This document shows, piece after piece, positions 50,111 to 58,575 of a stretch of DNA of 64,000 nucleotides. Within the stretch, counting starts at the first letter, position 1, and every line of letters starts with the position of its first letter. Made by a program: the position numbers and the translations under genes. The DNA is taken from contig JADJQX010000008.1 in the NCBI GenBank assembly GCA_016712525.1, positions 248,001 through 312,000 on the forward strand, read 5' to 3'. Under the pieces are notes generated by a model. The model ran no database searches and was not told where the DNA came from. It was given only the letters and a program-made list of their open reading frames with translations. This stretch comes from Myxococcales bacterium. GTDB lineage: Bacteria; Myxococcota_A; Polyangia; Polyangiales; Polyangiaceae.

Positions 50111-53100
50111 TCACACCGGGTCGCGCCGCTTGAGGAGGATGAGGAGCGCGACGAGCATCAGCGCCGTCATGCCGTAGAGGACCACGAGCGGGAGCCAGAG
50201 GTCCGCGTAGTTCACGAAGCCCCACCCACCGGCGAGGTTGTCCGAGGCCATTTGGGCGATGGCGCATTTGAAATGACCATTTTCCACGAAATCGGGCGCG
50301 CTCGAAAGGCCTGGCTTCTTGAGGTCGATGAACCAGGCCGGATCCTTCTGGATGGCGTCGCGCTCGTGCGTGATCGATCCCTCGAAGCCCCAGCGCGCCG
50401 GCATCACGTACATGAGCGGCTTCAGCATGGGGTTCGTGGTCATCGGCACCATGAGCCCACCCAAGACCACCTGAGGGATGAGCGCGATCGGGGTGAGCGC
50501 CATGGCCGCCTCGGCGGAGGTCACGAGCGTCGAGATGAGGAGGCCGAGCGCCGTCGCGTTCATGCTCACGGCCACCATCACGAGCAGCTCCATCAGGAAC
50601 GCGAGGGGCCCGCCGTGAAACCCGAGCGAGAAGAACACGATGCCCAGGAGCATGGTGCACTGCAGCACGCAAATGAGCGAAAGGATGATGTATTTCGAGA
50701 ATACGTAGTTGAAGAGCGAGAGGTTCACCATGCGCTCGCGCAGGTAGATCGCGCGCTCGGTGACGATCTCGCGGGCCGAGTTCGAGGTGCCGAACCACAC
50801 GCAGCTCACGACGACGAAGAAGAGCGCCGCGGTGTGGTCGTTCGTGGGCTTCATCTGCGCGAGGAGGTCAGCCGAGCCCGTCGCGTTCGTCTGTCCGCGC
50901 TTCGACAGCTCCTGCAGCGCGCCGAGGCACCAGAACGGCACGGCCTCCTTCTGCCCGGCGAACACGAACGCAAGCATGATGCCGATGATGGGCGCCTGGA
51001 GGAACATGATCGCCGCGCCGGCGCGGTCGCGGATACGCACCTTCCAGTAGCGCGACATGAGCAAGAAGAGCTGGCTCATGAGCGCGATCTTGGGCGCGTG
51101 GGGGACGCCGCGCGCCGCCGCCTGCGTGCCTACGGCGCGGTTGCCCGAGAACATCTGCTGGAAGACGGGGTTCTCGTTGCGGAAAAACTCGTTTCGCCAG
51201 TGCCGCGCCGCCTCGAGCCTCGCGGGGTTCCTCGGCGTATTCGGGTCGACGCGCTTCATGTCCTCGAGCACGGCGCGCTCGCGCACGTTGAGCATGTCGA
51301 ACATGTCGCGTGGGTTGTCGATGCGCTTGCCCGCATGCTGGGGCGCGAGGGCCACGAAGGGACTGTTCGGGCGCTCGATGAGGTTCGCGAAGAAGCGGTA
51401 CGAGGGCTCGCCCGTAGGGCCGTAGTACGTGGGGATACCGCCGTAGCCCATGATGAACGTGAGGTTGAACTTCTCGTATTCGTCCTTCGCGGGCTGGTGG
51501 ATCGTCATGATGATCGTCTTGCCCGTCTTCTTCGTGAGCTCGGACAAGAGCGTGATGAGCGCGGTGGTGTCGTCCGCCGCGAGGCCCGAGGTGGGTTCGT
51601 CGAGGAAGAGGATGACCGGGTCGGTGACGAGCTCGAGCGCGATGTTGACGCGCTTTCGTTGGCCGCCCGAGAGCACCTTCTTCTCGGGCTTTCCGATCTC
51701 GAGGTTCTTCAGCGAGTCGAGCCCGAGGTCTTTCAGGGTCTGCTCGACGCGTTGGTCGATCTCGGCCTCGGAGTAGTCGGGCGGGAGGCGGAACCGCGCC
51801 GAGTACTTCACCGCCTCGAAGACGGTGAGCTCGGGGTGCACGATGTCGTCCTGCGGGACGTAGCCGATCGAGCCGCGGAGCGCGTCGTAGATGGCGTAGA
51901 GGTCTTCGCCGTTGATGCGCACCTGCCCGCTCGAGGGAGGGAGGTACCCGTTCAGCGTCATGAGGAGCGTGGTCTTGCCCGCGCCCGACGGCCCCATGAG
52001 CGCGATCATGTCGCCCGGGTTCGCCTTGAACGAGACCCGATCGAGGAGCACTTTCATCTTCGACTTGTCGTCGCGGTCGGGCACCTCGAGAGAGAGATCC
52101 CAGGCCTCGATGTCGTAGAGAGGCTTCCCTGCCCACGACGCCTGCTGGTCCTCGACGGCGAGGCCGAGCTGCTGGCCGGCCAAATGGAGGAGCACCGGCA
52201 TGGGGCCGATGAAGATCTTCTCGTTGTGCTGGACGGGCACACGTTGACCGGGCGCGAGCCTCTGACCGCGCACGAACGTTCCGTTCGCCGAGCCCTTGTC
52301 CTCGAGGAAAAACTCGTTGCCCTGCTTCATGAGCACGGCGTGCTTCGAGCTCACCTGCGGGTGAGGGACGACGATTTTGTTGTCGGGGGTTCGGCCGATC
52401 GTGACGATATTTTGGGCGAGATCCGCGAGGTTCAGCTCACCGATGACGGTGCGGTGCTTTCGAGGCGCCTCGCCCCCTTGCGGCGGCGGCTGTTGCGGCG
52501 CGCCCTGGGCTTGGGGTGGCGCTCCCATGGGAGCTCCGGCGGGCGCGCCTTGTGGAGCGACGCCCATGGCCTGCCCGAGCTGCATGAGCACGCTCACCGG
52601 AACCGGAACGGGCCCGAACGTGAGCACCCCGTTCGGGTCGAGCGGCACGGGCTGTTGAGGCGGGAGCCGCTGACCGTTCTGGTAGGTGCCGCTCGTCGAG
52701 CCGTTGTCGACGACGTGCATGCGGTCGAGCATGACCGTGGCGTGGTTTCCGCTCACGGCGGCGTTCGCGAGCACGAGGGTCGCCATGCTCGCCTCGCGAC
52801 CGACCACGAGGTGCCCACGAGGCGCCTGGGCCTGGCCGTTCGACATGGCCATCAACGCGAGCGCGGGGTGCGCGAGCGGGAGGGGCGTCTGCCCCAAGAC
52901 GATCGCCGTCCGGAAGTCGAACGGGACGGGCTGGTTGGGAGCGACCGGAGCGCCGTTCGCGAACGTCTGCGCGGCGCCGTTGTCGAAGAAGACGAGCTGC
53001 CCGCCCTGCTTCACGATGCGGGCGTGCTTCGGTGCGACCCCGGGCCCTTGAACGACCACGTCGTTGTCGGGCGTGGAACCAACGGAGATTTGCTCTTTGC

Positions 53101-53116
53101 CGAAGCCGGGAATCAT
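50111..53116 (-). CDS. ABCG-type transporter with three N-terminal FHA domains
   Basis: This 1001-residue half-transporter carries three FHA domains: about 8-75, 103-168 (VVGREAS, SGNH, DNGSTSGTYQNG) and 237-303 (TIGRTPDN, SSKH, KGSANGTFV). FHA1 looks weaker, with no GR/NGT motif. The ABC ATPase (about 335-560) has Walker A GPSGAGKTT, signature LSGGQRKR, Walker B ILFLDEPTSG and H-loop TIHQP. Six membrane helices fill about 700-1000. FHA domains bind phosphothreonine, so transport is probably gated by kinase/phosphatase signalling, as known for mycobacterial Rv1747 (two FHA domains). Substrate unknown; ABCG-type relatives export lipids or glycans. The ATG inside a GTG-started frame was chosen because it begins directly at FHA1. 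Confidence 0.92.
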   Translation of the reverse strand: MIPGFGKEQISVGSTPDNDVVVQGPGVAPKHARIVKQGGQLVFFDNGAAQTFANGAPVAPNQPVPFDFRTAIVLGQTPLPLAHPALALMAMSNGQAQAPRGHLVVGREASMATLVLANAAVSGNHATVMLDRMHVVDNGSTSGTYQNGQRLPPQQPVPLDPNGVLTFGPVPVPVSVLMQLGQAMGVAPQGAPAGAPMGAPPQAQGAPQQPPPQGGEAPRKHRTVIGELNLADLAQNIVTIGRTPDNKIVVPHPQVSSKHAVLMKQGNEFFLEDKGSANGTFVRGQRLAPGQRVPVQHNEKIFIGPMPVLLHLAGQQLGLAVEDQQASWAGKPLYDIEAWDLSLEVPDRDDKSKMKVLLDRVSFKANPGDMIALMGPSGAGKTTLLMTLNGYLPPSSGQVRINGEDLYAIYDALRGSIGYVPQDDIVHPELTVFEAVKYSARFRLPPDYSEAEIDQRVEQTLKDLGLDSLKNLEIGKPEKKVLSGGQRKRVNIALELVTDPVILFLDEPTSGLAADDTTALITLLSELTKKTGKTIIMTIHQPAKDEYEKFNLTFIMGYGGIPTYYGPTGEPSYRFFANLIERPNSPFVALAPQHAGKRIDNPRDMFDMLNVRERAVLEDMKRVDPNTPRNPARLEAARHWRNEFFRNENPVFQQMFSGNRAVGTQAAARGVPHAPKIALMSQLFLLMSRYWKVRIRDRAGAAIMFLQAPIIGIMLAFVFAGQKEAVPFWCLGALQELSKRGQTNATGSADLLAQMKPTNDHTAALFFVVVSCVWFGTSNSAREIVTERAIYLRERMVNLSLFNYVFSKYIILSLICVLQCTMLLGIVFFSLGFHGGPLAFLMELLVMVAVSMNATALGLLISTLVTSAEAAMALTPIALIPQVVLGGLMVPMTTNPMLKPLMYVMPARWGFEGSITHERDAIQKDPAWFIDLKKPGLSSAPDFVENGHFKCAIAQMASDNLAGGWGFVNYADLWLPLVVLYGMTALMLVALLILLKRRDPV

Positions 53117-53222
53117 CGCGCACGATGGTACACCGAGCGGGCCCGCGTCCGCGAGAATCCGACATGCGCCAAACACTCGGATCTCTTCGCCAATTCGCTA
53201 GGCGACGGGCAGCGCGCCAGAG

Positions 53223-54536
53223 CTACTCCCTGCGGGGAGAGGGCGGCGCGTGTGTGCCTTGCGGTTTCGTTGGTGGAGGCACCGCGAGCGGGGGTGTCTC
53301 GGGCGGTGGCTCGGAGCCCGTCGGCTCCGGGTCCGGATCGGGGGCCTGGGCCGCGCTGCCCGCGTCGCCGAGCGCGCCGAGCGGCACGATGATCGTGGGA
53401 TCTTTGTGCTTGGTTCGCTGGAGCTGACCGTAGATGGCGTAGCCCACGCCCCCGAGCACCGCGAGCGCCACGACCACCACGGCCACCACGAGACCGGCGG
53501 AGAGACCTCGGGCCTCTGCGGCGGGGGGCTCCGACGGCTGGGCTCTCGGCGCGCTCGGGACCGGCGGCACGACGGCGGGCCCCGAGACGGCCAACGGAGG
53601 CGCGAGCGCGGTCGCGGGGGCGCTGCCTTGTTGCGCGTTCGGGAGGGTGATCGGGAGGGGCGCGGCGAGGACCGTCGCCGGGGACGCACGGCTCACGTCG
53701 ATCGGATCGACCGCCGTGACGGGCACGGTCTTCGACGACGAGGCCTTCGGAGCGTGCGCATGCGACCCCTCCCGCATGCGCGCAACGACGACCGTGATGT
53801 TGTCGTGCCCGCCACGCGCGTTGGCGAGATCCACCATCTGGCCGGCGGCCTGCTCGGGAGGCAACGTGCCCACCATTTGCAGGATCTCGGCCTCGCTCAC
53901 GAGGTCGGTGAGGCCGTCGGAGGCGAGCACGAAGCAGTCGCCGGGCCCGAACGTGAGCGGCTCGGGGCGGAGGTCGACCTCGACCGTGGGCGCGATCCCG
54001 AGGGCGCGCATGATTTTGTTCGCGTCGGGGTGCGTCGCGGCCTCTTCGGGCTTGAGCATGCCCGCCTCGACCATGAGCTGCACCATCGAGTGATCGCGCG
54101 TGACTTGAGCGACCGTCCCCCGGGAGACGAAGTAGACGCGGCTGTCACCGACGTGCGCCACCTCGGCGCCGTGGGGAGTGACGAGCACGGCGACCACCGT
54201 CGAGCCTGCGCGCGCCTCGCCGCTCCTCGAGGGGAGCGCGCGTACGCGGTCGTGGCCCAAGGTGATGCCGACGCGAAGGAGATCGCGGCCGACGCTCCCG
54301 TCGGGGGCCCCGTCGAACGTCTCTTCGATGGCTGCGACCGCCGCGCGCGACGCCTCTTGCCCGTTCGCGTGGCCGCCCATGCCGTCGCACACGACGAGCA
54401 ACGTCCCGAAGCGGGTCACCTTCGTGAAGCCCGAGTCCTCGTTGACCTGCTTCTCGGGATCGCGGCCTGGATCGGTGCGGAGCGCGATGTCCACGTCGAT
54501 GGGTGGCTCGACGACCGTGTCGTGCGCTGAGGTCAT
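53223..54536 (-). CDS. Membrane-anchored PP2C-type Ser/Thr phosphatase
   Basis: A 437-residue protein. The PPM domain (about 10-245) shows VNEDSG, VVCDGMGGHANGQEAS, AHVGDSRVYF, VLASDGLTDLVS and GGHDNITVVVAR, so all metal-binding Asp residues are present. A Pro/Ala/Ser linker leads to one membrane helix (about 340-365) and a Pro-rich extracytoplasmic tail. It removes phosphate from Ser/Thr, presumably the marks read by the FHA domains next door. Its ATG overlaps the FHA-module stop by four bases (ATGA). A 106-bp gap follows to the ABC gene. Confidence 0.92.
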   Translation of the reverse strand: MTSAHDTVVEPPIDVDIALRTDPGRDPEKQVNEDSGFTKVTRFGTLLVVCDGMGGHANGQEASRAAVAAIEETFDGAPDGSVGRDLLRVGITLGHDRVRALPSRSGEARAGSTVVAVLVTPHGAEVAHVGDSRVYFVSRGTVAQVTRDHSMVQLMVEAGMLKPEEAATHPDANKIMRALGIAPTVEVDLRPEPLTFGPGDCFVLASDGLTDLVSEAEILQMVGTLPPEQAAGQMVDLANARGGHDNITVVVARMREGSHAHAPKASSSKTVPVTAVDPIDVSRASPATVLAAPLPITLPNAQQGSAPATALAPPLAVSGPAVVPPVPSAPRAQPSEPPAAEARGLSAGLVVAVVVVALAVLGGVGYAIYGQLQRTKHKDPTIIVPLGALGDAGSAAQAPDPDPEPTGSEPPPETPPLAVPPPTKPQGTHAPPSPRRE

Positions 54537-55309
54537 GGCGTCACCGCGAAGCTCACGGGTCCGAAGCGTAGCTCGGCGCCGGTGCGAACGGGAACCCACA
54601 CGTGCGCGGCGATGCGGCTCCCGTCGACGAACGTCCCGTTGTTCGAGCCCTCGTCGCGCACGTGGAGGAGCCCACCGTCGAGCTTGACCGTCGCGTGCAG
54701 GCCGCTCACCCTCGGCTCCGCGAGGAGAATGCCGCACCGCGCCGGATCACGCCCGACGCCCATCTCGGCGCTCGAGACGCGGGTCTCGCGCCCCTCGCCG
54801 ACGAGCCCGATCCCGGGTTTGGCGTACGGGTTCACCGGCATCGACGGGGCCTCGGGCATCGCACCCGTGAGCGCGTACGACTCGGGCGCGCGAGGCTGTG
54901 CGGCGGCGGGCCTCGACGCGTCGATCGGCTGTCCGCACGAAAAACAGACCGAAACGACCCCCGGCGTAGCCATCGTGGGCATGCCGCACGACGGGCACGC
55001 CACCTCGCTCACGATGCCGACCGCCTCGGTCGCACCCTTTCGCGCGGCTGGCGCGACGGCCGGCGCCGCTGGAGGTGCCACGAACGCTGGCGCGACGGCC
55101 GGCGCCGCTGGAGGTGCCACGAACGCCGGCGCGACGGCCGGCGCCGCTGGAGGTGCCACGAACGCCGGCGCAACGGCTTGGGGAGGGCCCGCGGGCGCTC
55201 CACCGAAGGCCGCGATCGGAGCACCGAACGGCGTCGCCGCGAGGTCGGGCGGAGCCTTCGCTTGGGGCCCGACCGCCGACGCGAGGGGCGCCGGCGCCGG
55301 GCTTACGCT
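54533..55309 (-). CDS. Zinc-ribbon/FHA module, probably the C-terminus of the VWA protein after a -1 frameshift
   Basis: The frame holds an Ala/Pro-rich stretch with 13-residue repeats, a zinc ribbon (CPSCGMPTMATPGVVSVCFSCG, cysteine pairs 19 apart) and a C-terminal FHA domain (VGRDPARCG, VSGLHA, DEGSNNGTFVDG) with a full phosphothreonine-binding set. No ATG or TTG lies between the VWA stop region and the zinc ribbon; the first GTG (55159) is inside the repeats and has no Shine-Dalgarno. Upstream it is continuous with the -1 frame at the C CCU UUA heptamer in the VWA gene, giving 258 residues after the slip. The coordinates begin at that point. Alternatives are weak GTG initiation or an assembly error. 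Confidence 0.7.
   Translation of the reverse strand, partial: SVSPAPAPLASAVGPQAKAPPDLAATPFGAPIAAFGGAPAGPPQAVAPAFVAPPAAPAVAPAFVAPPAAPAVAPAFVAPPAAPAVAPAARKGATEAVGIVSEVACPSCGMPTMATPGVVSVCFSCGQPIDASRPAAAQPRAPESYALTGAMPEAPSMPVNPYAKPGIGLVGEGRETRVSSAEMGVGRDPARCGILLAEPRVSGLHATVKLDGGLLHVRDEGSNNGTFVDGSRIAAHVWVPVRTGAELRFGPVSFAVTP
55050..55166 (-). repeat. Three 39-bp tandem repeats in the FHA module
   Basis: Three consecutive 39-bp units (plus a partial fourth) encode AFVAPPAAPAVAP. Copies are nearly identical, so the tract can change length in steps of 13 residues without a frameshift. Confidence 0.9.
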
Positions 55310-55315
55310 AAAGGG
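55267..55315 (-). promoter_or_regulatory. Candidate programmed -1 frameshift signal
   Basis: Minus-strand heptamer C CCT TTA (55315-55309) fits X XXY YYZ in the VWA frame. Six bases later a stem GCCCG / CGGGC with an inner GCCG / CGGC pair begins (55302-55267), enclosing the correct spacing for a stimulatory hairpin. The zero frame stops two codons after the heptamer; the -1 frame is the zinc-ribbon/FHA module. Confidence 0.5.
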
Positions 55316-57231
55316 CCCGCGGGCGGCGCTGCACCGTAGCCTCCGCCACCATATCCGCCGCCCGGAGGCGCACCCCCACCGTACGGAGGAGCTCCGTACC
55401 CGCCACCTGCCGGCGGGCCACCGTATCCGCCGCCACCGTAGGGAGGCGCCGCGACCACCGGAGCCGGGGGAGGAGCCGCCCCCCTGCCCTTCTTGCCGCC
55501 GCCACCGCCACCACCGCCGCGCGCGATGACGACGATGAGCAGGATGACGACGACGACGCCGCCACCGATGCCCGCGATGAGGAGCACGTTGAATGGCTTT
55601 TTCTGGGCCTTCAGCGTAAGCACGGTCTTCTCGTCGTAGCCGGACGCACGCTTCGCCCGGTTGTCGTAGACGACGAGGCGGGTCACCATGGCGTCGCCGT
55701 TGCCCTCGAGGATCTTTTCGTCCTCGGGCACTTGGAAGAGCACGAACGTGTCGGACGCCTCGACCGCACCGCCGCGCATGTTCTGGGCGATGAGGGTCTG
55801 CATCGCCTGCGACGCGACCTTCGGGTCGTTCTTGTTCACGTTCGGATCCGGGCGCGTACCCGCCGGGACGAAGTAGGCCTCGGCGCGCGACTTCTCGCCG
55901 CCCCAGCAGAAGTTGCCGTACACGCGGAACGTGCCGCCCGGGTAGACCGGGTTGGCGTCGGCCTCGGCCTTGGTCTGCGCGAGGTTCAGGTCGAGCGGCC
56001 ACTGCGTCGGGTTCACGCCGATGGGCACGTCCTTGAAGGTCTGGTCGGGCTTGATCGGGGGCTTCGTGTTGTCGAACGCGAGCGTGAACGACTGCTCGAC
56101 CGTGGGCGCGAGGCACGAGAGCTTCCACTTGACGAGCCAGAGCTTGTCGAAGCGATCGTTGACGAGCTTCACGATCGTGCGCGCCTTCTCGACCGACTGC
56201 CCCGCCTGGATGATGTCGAAGAACCCGCCGATCTCCGGGTTCGCGATATCTTGCATGTACTGGAAATCGTTCAGAGAAAGCTTGTCGTTGACGAAGCCGC
56301 GCGCGTTCGGGAAATAAATCGAGATGACGGGGAGCGGCGTCTTCGGGGCGGCGTTGTTGTCCTCGGGGAAGCGGCCCTTGTTGAAGAACTGCTTCATCAC
56401 CTCGGCCGTGGCCGCGACGCTCCCTCCGTCCTCGCGGCCCGCGCCGTTCGAGAGGAGCACCATCGCCTGCATCATCGGGATGTTCTGGATGCTGCCGCTG
56501 TTGCCGAGGTCACCGAACGCCTTGACGATGCCCTTCACCTGGCCGCCGAACGGGCGACCGCTGCCGCTCGATGGCGAGGGACCGGGGTTCGCGGCGAGCA
56601 CGGCGATGAGCTTCGACTTCTCCTTCGCGGTGACCCACTCGGTGTTCGCCCGGTACGCGTTGAGCTTGTCGTCGAAGATGATGAGCTTCGCGATGTCGTT
56701 CGGGCCCATCGAGCCGATGAACTGGTTCGCGACCTCGCGGGCGTCTTGGTAGCGCGCGCCCATCATGCTCGACGCGTCGAGGGCGATGAGCCACGCGGTG
56801 CCGACGAGAGGGTCCTTCTTGGACTGGCCCCAGGCCGTCTTGCCGGCGAACGTCGCGAGGTTCTCGCCGCCGTCCACGCGGACCATGAGGCGGGCCTGCG
56901 CGTCGGGGAACGGGAACGGCTTCGCGATCGCGCCCGGCTTCTCGACGGCCGTGCTGATGCAGGCGAGGAGGGCATCGCCCTTCAAGACGCCGCAGCCCGC
57001 GTTGCTCACCACCTCGCTGAGGGAGGAGAACTGCACGAGCTCCACCACCGACGTAAGAACGGGGGTCCCTTCGTTGACGCCCGCGCGCGGGTCGATGCGG
57101 AGGAGCCGCGTCTCGACGGCGGCCTCCGCGCGGCGACCGAGGCCCACGAGGGCGAGCACGATCGCGACGAAGAGAACGAACGGGGCGTGGGCGAGAGCGG
57201 GGCGCGCGGGCGCCCGTCGATTCTGAGCCAT
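55303..57231 (-). CDS. VWA-domain membrane protein, head of the FHA/PP2C operon
   Basis: This 642-residue protein has a signal or anchor helix (about 15-38), then a von Willebrand A domain from about residue 145 with WLIALDASSMMGARY (an incomplete metal site, D-A-S-S-M), beta-rich extracytoplasmic domains, and a membrane helix near 545-570 (FNVLLIAGIGGGVVVVILLIVV). The ~73-residue cytoplasmic Gly/Tyr/Pro tail ends at TAA shortly after a slippery heptamer. Alone it would have no cytoplasmic output domain. With the -1 shift it gains a zinc ribbon and FHA domain (899 residues in all). Co-directional with the CDF exporter 64 bp upstream. Confidence 0.85.
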   Translation of the reverse strand: MAQNRRAPARPALAHAPFVLFVAIVLALVGLGRRAEAAVETRLLRIDPRAGVNEGTPVLTSVVELVQFSSLSEVVSNAGCGVLKGDALLACISTAVEKPGAIAKPFPFPDAQARLMVRVDGGENLATFAGKTAWGQSKKDPLVGTAWLIALDASSMMGARYQDAREVANQFIGSMGPNDIAKLIIFDDKLNAYRANTEWVTAKEKSKLIAVLAANPGPSPSSGSGRPFGGQVKGIVKAFGDLGNSGSIQNIPMMQAMVLLSNGAGREDGGSVAATAEVMKQFFNKGRFPEDNNAAPKTPLPVISIYFPNARGFVNDKLSLNDFQYMQDIANPEIGGFFDIIQAGQSVEKARTIVKLVNDRFDKLWLVKWKLSCLAPTVEQSFTLAFDNTKPPIKPDQTFKDVPIGVNPTQWPLDLNLAQTKAEADANPVYPGGTFRVYGNFCWGGEKSRAEAYFVPAGTRPDPNVNKNDPKVASQAMQTLIAQNMRGGAVEASDTFVLFQVPEDEKILEGNGDAMVTRLVVYDNRAKRASGYDEKTVLTLKAQKKPFNVLLIAGIGGGVVVVILLIVVIARGGGGGGGGKKGRGAAPPPAPVVAAPPYGGGGYGGPPAGGGYGAPPYGGGAPPGGGYGGGGYGAAPPAGPLA

Positions 57232-57295
57232 CGCGTCGAGGAAATAGCAAGGTTCGGCGAGAAAGGGGAGATTCGCGACCCACCAAGGGAAAAGC

Positions 57296-58435
57296 TCAGC
57301 GTTTCTCGGCCTCGGCTCCCTCGTCGGCCCCTTGCCCCGTGGGCAACGCGCGGCGCGTGAGCCGGCTCGCGGAGAGCAACGCCCCGTGGGCGCGGGCTTC
57401 GGGCTGGACGGTCGAGTGGCGGATGCCGAGCTCTTGCTCGAGCGCACGCCGCACGAGGGTGACGACCTCGACCCCATGCGCCCCCTCCGCGAGCACCACG
57501 TGCACCGTGACGAGCGGCTCGCCCTCCGAGATCTCCCACACGTGGAGGTCGTGGAGCTCGCTCACCCCGGGAACACGGCGGACCACCTGGTCGACGTTCG
57601 CCGCGAGACCTTCGGGTGCCGCCTCCATGAGCACACGCGACGACGCGACGACGACCTTGCGTGCGCTCGCGAGCACGAGCGCGCCGATGAGCACCGACGC
57701 GATCGTGTCGGCGCGGGCGTACCCCGTGCCGAGGACGACGGCTCCCGCGACGATCGCCGCCGCCGACCCGAGCGCGTCGGAGAGCACGTGAGCGAGCGCG
57801 GCCTTCACGTTCGCGTTCTTGCTGCCCTCTCCCGTGGACAAGAGCTTCGCCGCCACGAGGTTCACCACGAGGCCTGCGACGGCGACGACGAGCATGGGCA
57901 GCCCTCGCACCTCGGACGGGCGGGACCAACGCTCGATCCCCTCCCGAAGAATGAGCAGCGCCGACAGCCCGAGCGCGAGGCCGTTGACGAGCGCCGCGAG
58001 CGTCTCCGCGCGCCGGTAGCCGTAGGTCCACTTCCCTTCGCGAGGCCGGTCCGCGAGGCGCTGCGCGACGAGCGCCAAGGTGAGCGCCGCCACGTCGGTC
58101 AGCATGTGGGCGGCATCGGACAAGAGCGCCAAACTCTTGGACAAAATGCCGACGACAACCTCGACACCGAGGAACCCGGCCGTCACGACGAGCGCCTGCG
58201 TGAGCCTGACCGCCGACGCCCCCGCGAGCCGCCTCGGCCCGTGATGATCGTGATCGTGATCGTGATCGTGATCGTGATCGTGATCGTGATCGTGATCGTG
58301 ATCGTGATCGTGATCGTGATCGTGATCGTGATCGTGATCGTGGTCGTGATCGTGATCGTGATCGTGATCGCCAGGCTCACGAGCGGGGGTGCTGCCCGAG
58401 GCCTGCGCCGTGCGCGTGCGTGAAAGAGGCTTCAT
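57296..58435 (-). CDS. CDF family divalent-cation (zinc-type) efflux protein with long His-Asp tract
   Basis: A 379-residue CDF exporter: the N-terminal cytoplasmic segment has about 21 His-Asp pairs (residues about 23-65), six membrane helices follow with the metal site LLSDAAHMLTDV (TM2) and HVLSDALGS (TM5), and the cytoplasmic C-terminal dimer domain contains HDLHVWEISEG. The two D/H-x3-D sites are typical of zinc-selective members such as ZitB/CzcD. The His-Asp tract should bind Zn, Co or Ni and could buffer or feed the pump. It is much longer than the few His residues usual in the family. It diverges from the cytochrome c gene over 140 bp. Confidence 0.92.
   Translation of the reverse strand: MKPLSRTRTAQASGSTPAREPGDHDHDHDHDHDHDHDHDHDHDHDHDHDHDHDHDHDHDHDHDHHGPRRLAGASAVRLTQALVVTAGFLGVEVVVGILSKSLALLSDAAHMLTDVAALTLALVAQRLADRPREGKWTYGYRRAETLAALVNGLALGLSALLILREGIERWSRPSEVRGLPMLVVAVAGLVVNLVAAKLLSTGEGSKNANVKAALAHVLSDALGSAAAIVAGAVVLGTGYARADTIASVLIGALVLASARKVVVASSRVLMEAAPEGLAANVDQVVRRVPGVSELHDLHVWEISEGEPLVTVHVVLAEGAHGVEVVTLVRRALEQELGIRHSTVQPEARAHGALLSASRLTRRALPTGQGADEGAEAEKR
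58246..58370 (+). repeat. Hexanucleotide microsatellite (GATCGT)n in the CDF gene
   Basis: About 21 copies of GATCGT with one substituted unit (GGTCGT). It encodes alternating His and Asp on the minus strand. Unit length is two codons, so slippage alters tract length without breaking the frame. Confidence 0.97.
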
Positions 58436-58575
58436 GCCTTGGTTTCGATGCCTCCGCGGGTCGAATTAGTCTTTCGGAGCGGCGCGGACAAGGAGGGCTC
58501 GGGTGTCGACGTCACGGGGCGCCCAGCGGTCGCTCGGGGCTTGGGGGTGCTGTGGCGAGCGACTATGCTGCGCGC

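Noticed and set aside
49988..53392. Very long open frame on the plus strand opposite the FHA-ABC gene
   Set aside because: Arg/Glu/His-rich product without domains; a mirror of high third-position GC in the real gene, which shows FHA and ABC motifs.
55310..56128. Upstream extension of the zinc-ribbon/FHA frame into the VWA gene from an ATG-type start near 56128
   Set aside because: The extension is Arg-rich shadow sequence over well-supported VWA coding, with no signal or domain.
58246..58370. Regular repeat array that could look like a CRISPR or iteron array
   Set aside because: Unit is 6 bp with no spacers and lies inside a clear CDF coding frame as His-Asp codons.
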